From assembly GCA_937922775.1 (NCBI GenBank), contig CALAKE010000605.1, positions 1 through 5,620 of the forward strand: a DNA stretch of 5,620 bases, in the 5' to 3' direction. A model generated the notes under the pieces. That model saw only the letters and a program-made list of their open reading frames with translations, ran no database searches and was not told the DNA's origin. Made by a program: the position numbers and the translations under genes. Of the stretch, positions 5,518 to 5,620 are shown piece after piece; position 1 is the first letter of the stretch; each line of letters starts with the position of its first letter. This DNA is from an uncultured bacterium (lineage in GTDB: Bacteria > Acidobacteriota > UBA890).

Positions 5518-5620
5518 TCAACCCTCCCGGAGGGCAGCCAACACCCGATCAGGCGTCATCGGAATCGTATAGAAGCGCACGCCGATGGCGTCATAGACCG
5601 CGTTGCAGACGGCAGCCAGA
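5518..5620 (-). CDS. Xanthine dehydrogenase-family molybdenum-binding subunit, C-terminal end (5' part outside window)
   Basis: Translating the - strand from the right edge gives 33 residues and a TGA at 5520-5518. They read LAAVCNAVYDAIGVRF, then YTIPMTPDRVLAALREG. This is the standard C-terminal end of the large, molybdopterin-binding subunit of xanthine dehydrogenase/aldehyde oxidase-type enzymes: an AVxNAxYDAxGVR helix, then a short strand, then (L/M)PxTPxRVLxAL. Such enzymes hydroxylate purines, N-heterocycles or aldehydes using Mo cofactor, FAD and Fe-S partner subunits. The active-site glutamate and cofactor loops lie outside the window, so the substrate cannot be said. A CCCTCC/GGAGGG inverted repeat (5522-5534) lies in the last codons. 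It is co-directional with the LolA-like and oxidoreductase genes. Confidence 0.85.
   Translation of the reverse strand, partial: LAAVCNAVYDAIGVRFYTIPMTPDRVLAALREG

Noticed and set aside
5522..5534. CCCTCC/GGAGGG inverted repeat as a terminator of the molybdoenzyme gene
   Set aside because: The arms are 6 bp with a 1-nt centre, too tight to fold fully as RNA. They lie within the last codons and no T-run follows on the - strand.

Overview
This window looks like ordinary chromosomal DNA from a GC-rich, Gram-negative bacterium, probably from a poorly cultured lineage. The pointers are GC-rich codons, frequent GTG starts, three genes with N-terminal export signals, a LolA/LppX-like periplasmic protein and a small exported Gly/Pro-rich beta-strand protein. 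Acidobacteriota or a neighbouring phylum would fit, but this is a guess from protein style, not from a marker gene. I see no tRNA, rRNA, CRISPR array, transposase or phage gene.

Layout from left to right. (1) The window opens inside a + strand gene, the C-terminal part of a fold-type I PLP amino-acid decarboxylase (Orn/Lys/Arg family), ending at 551. (2) A - strand orphan of about 150 residues (583-1056) converges on it. (3) A - strand exported phosphodiesterase of the nucleotide pyrophosphatase/alkaline phosphatase superfamily occupies 1189-2583, with all its metal ligands and a GTG start set by a clear ribosome binding site. (4) A 228-bp divergent intergenic region (2584-2811) holds a compact palindrome directly upstream of that ribosome binding site. 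(5) A small exported beta-rich protein with a Gly/Pro insert (2812-3261) is read rightwards and shares its CTAG stop with the next gene. (6) A - strand pair follows: a LolA/LppX-like exported protein (start near 5438) and, 9 nt downstream, an FAD-dependent oxidoreductase of the flavin-halogenase/geranylgeranyl-reductase superfamily (4511 down to 3258). (7) The last 33 codons of a xanthine dehydrogenase-family molybdenum-binding subunit enter from the right edge, also on the - strand.

How the genes work together is only partly visible. The oxidoreductase and the LolA-like gene are very likely one transcription unit. The phosphodiesterase and the small exported protein share a divergent control region and are both exported, so they may be co-regulated. 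The decarboxylase and the molybdoenzyme are cut by the window edges and belong to neighbouring loci. I found no convincing new multi-gene system. The points most worth checking are the halogenase-like enzyme with an altered signature motif next to an exported lipid-carrier-like protein, the palindrome before the phosphodiesterase gene, and the unrecognised orphan.
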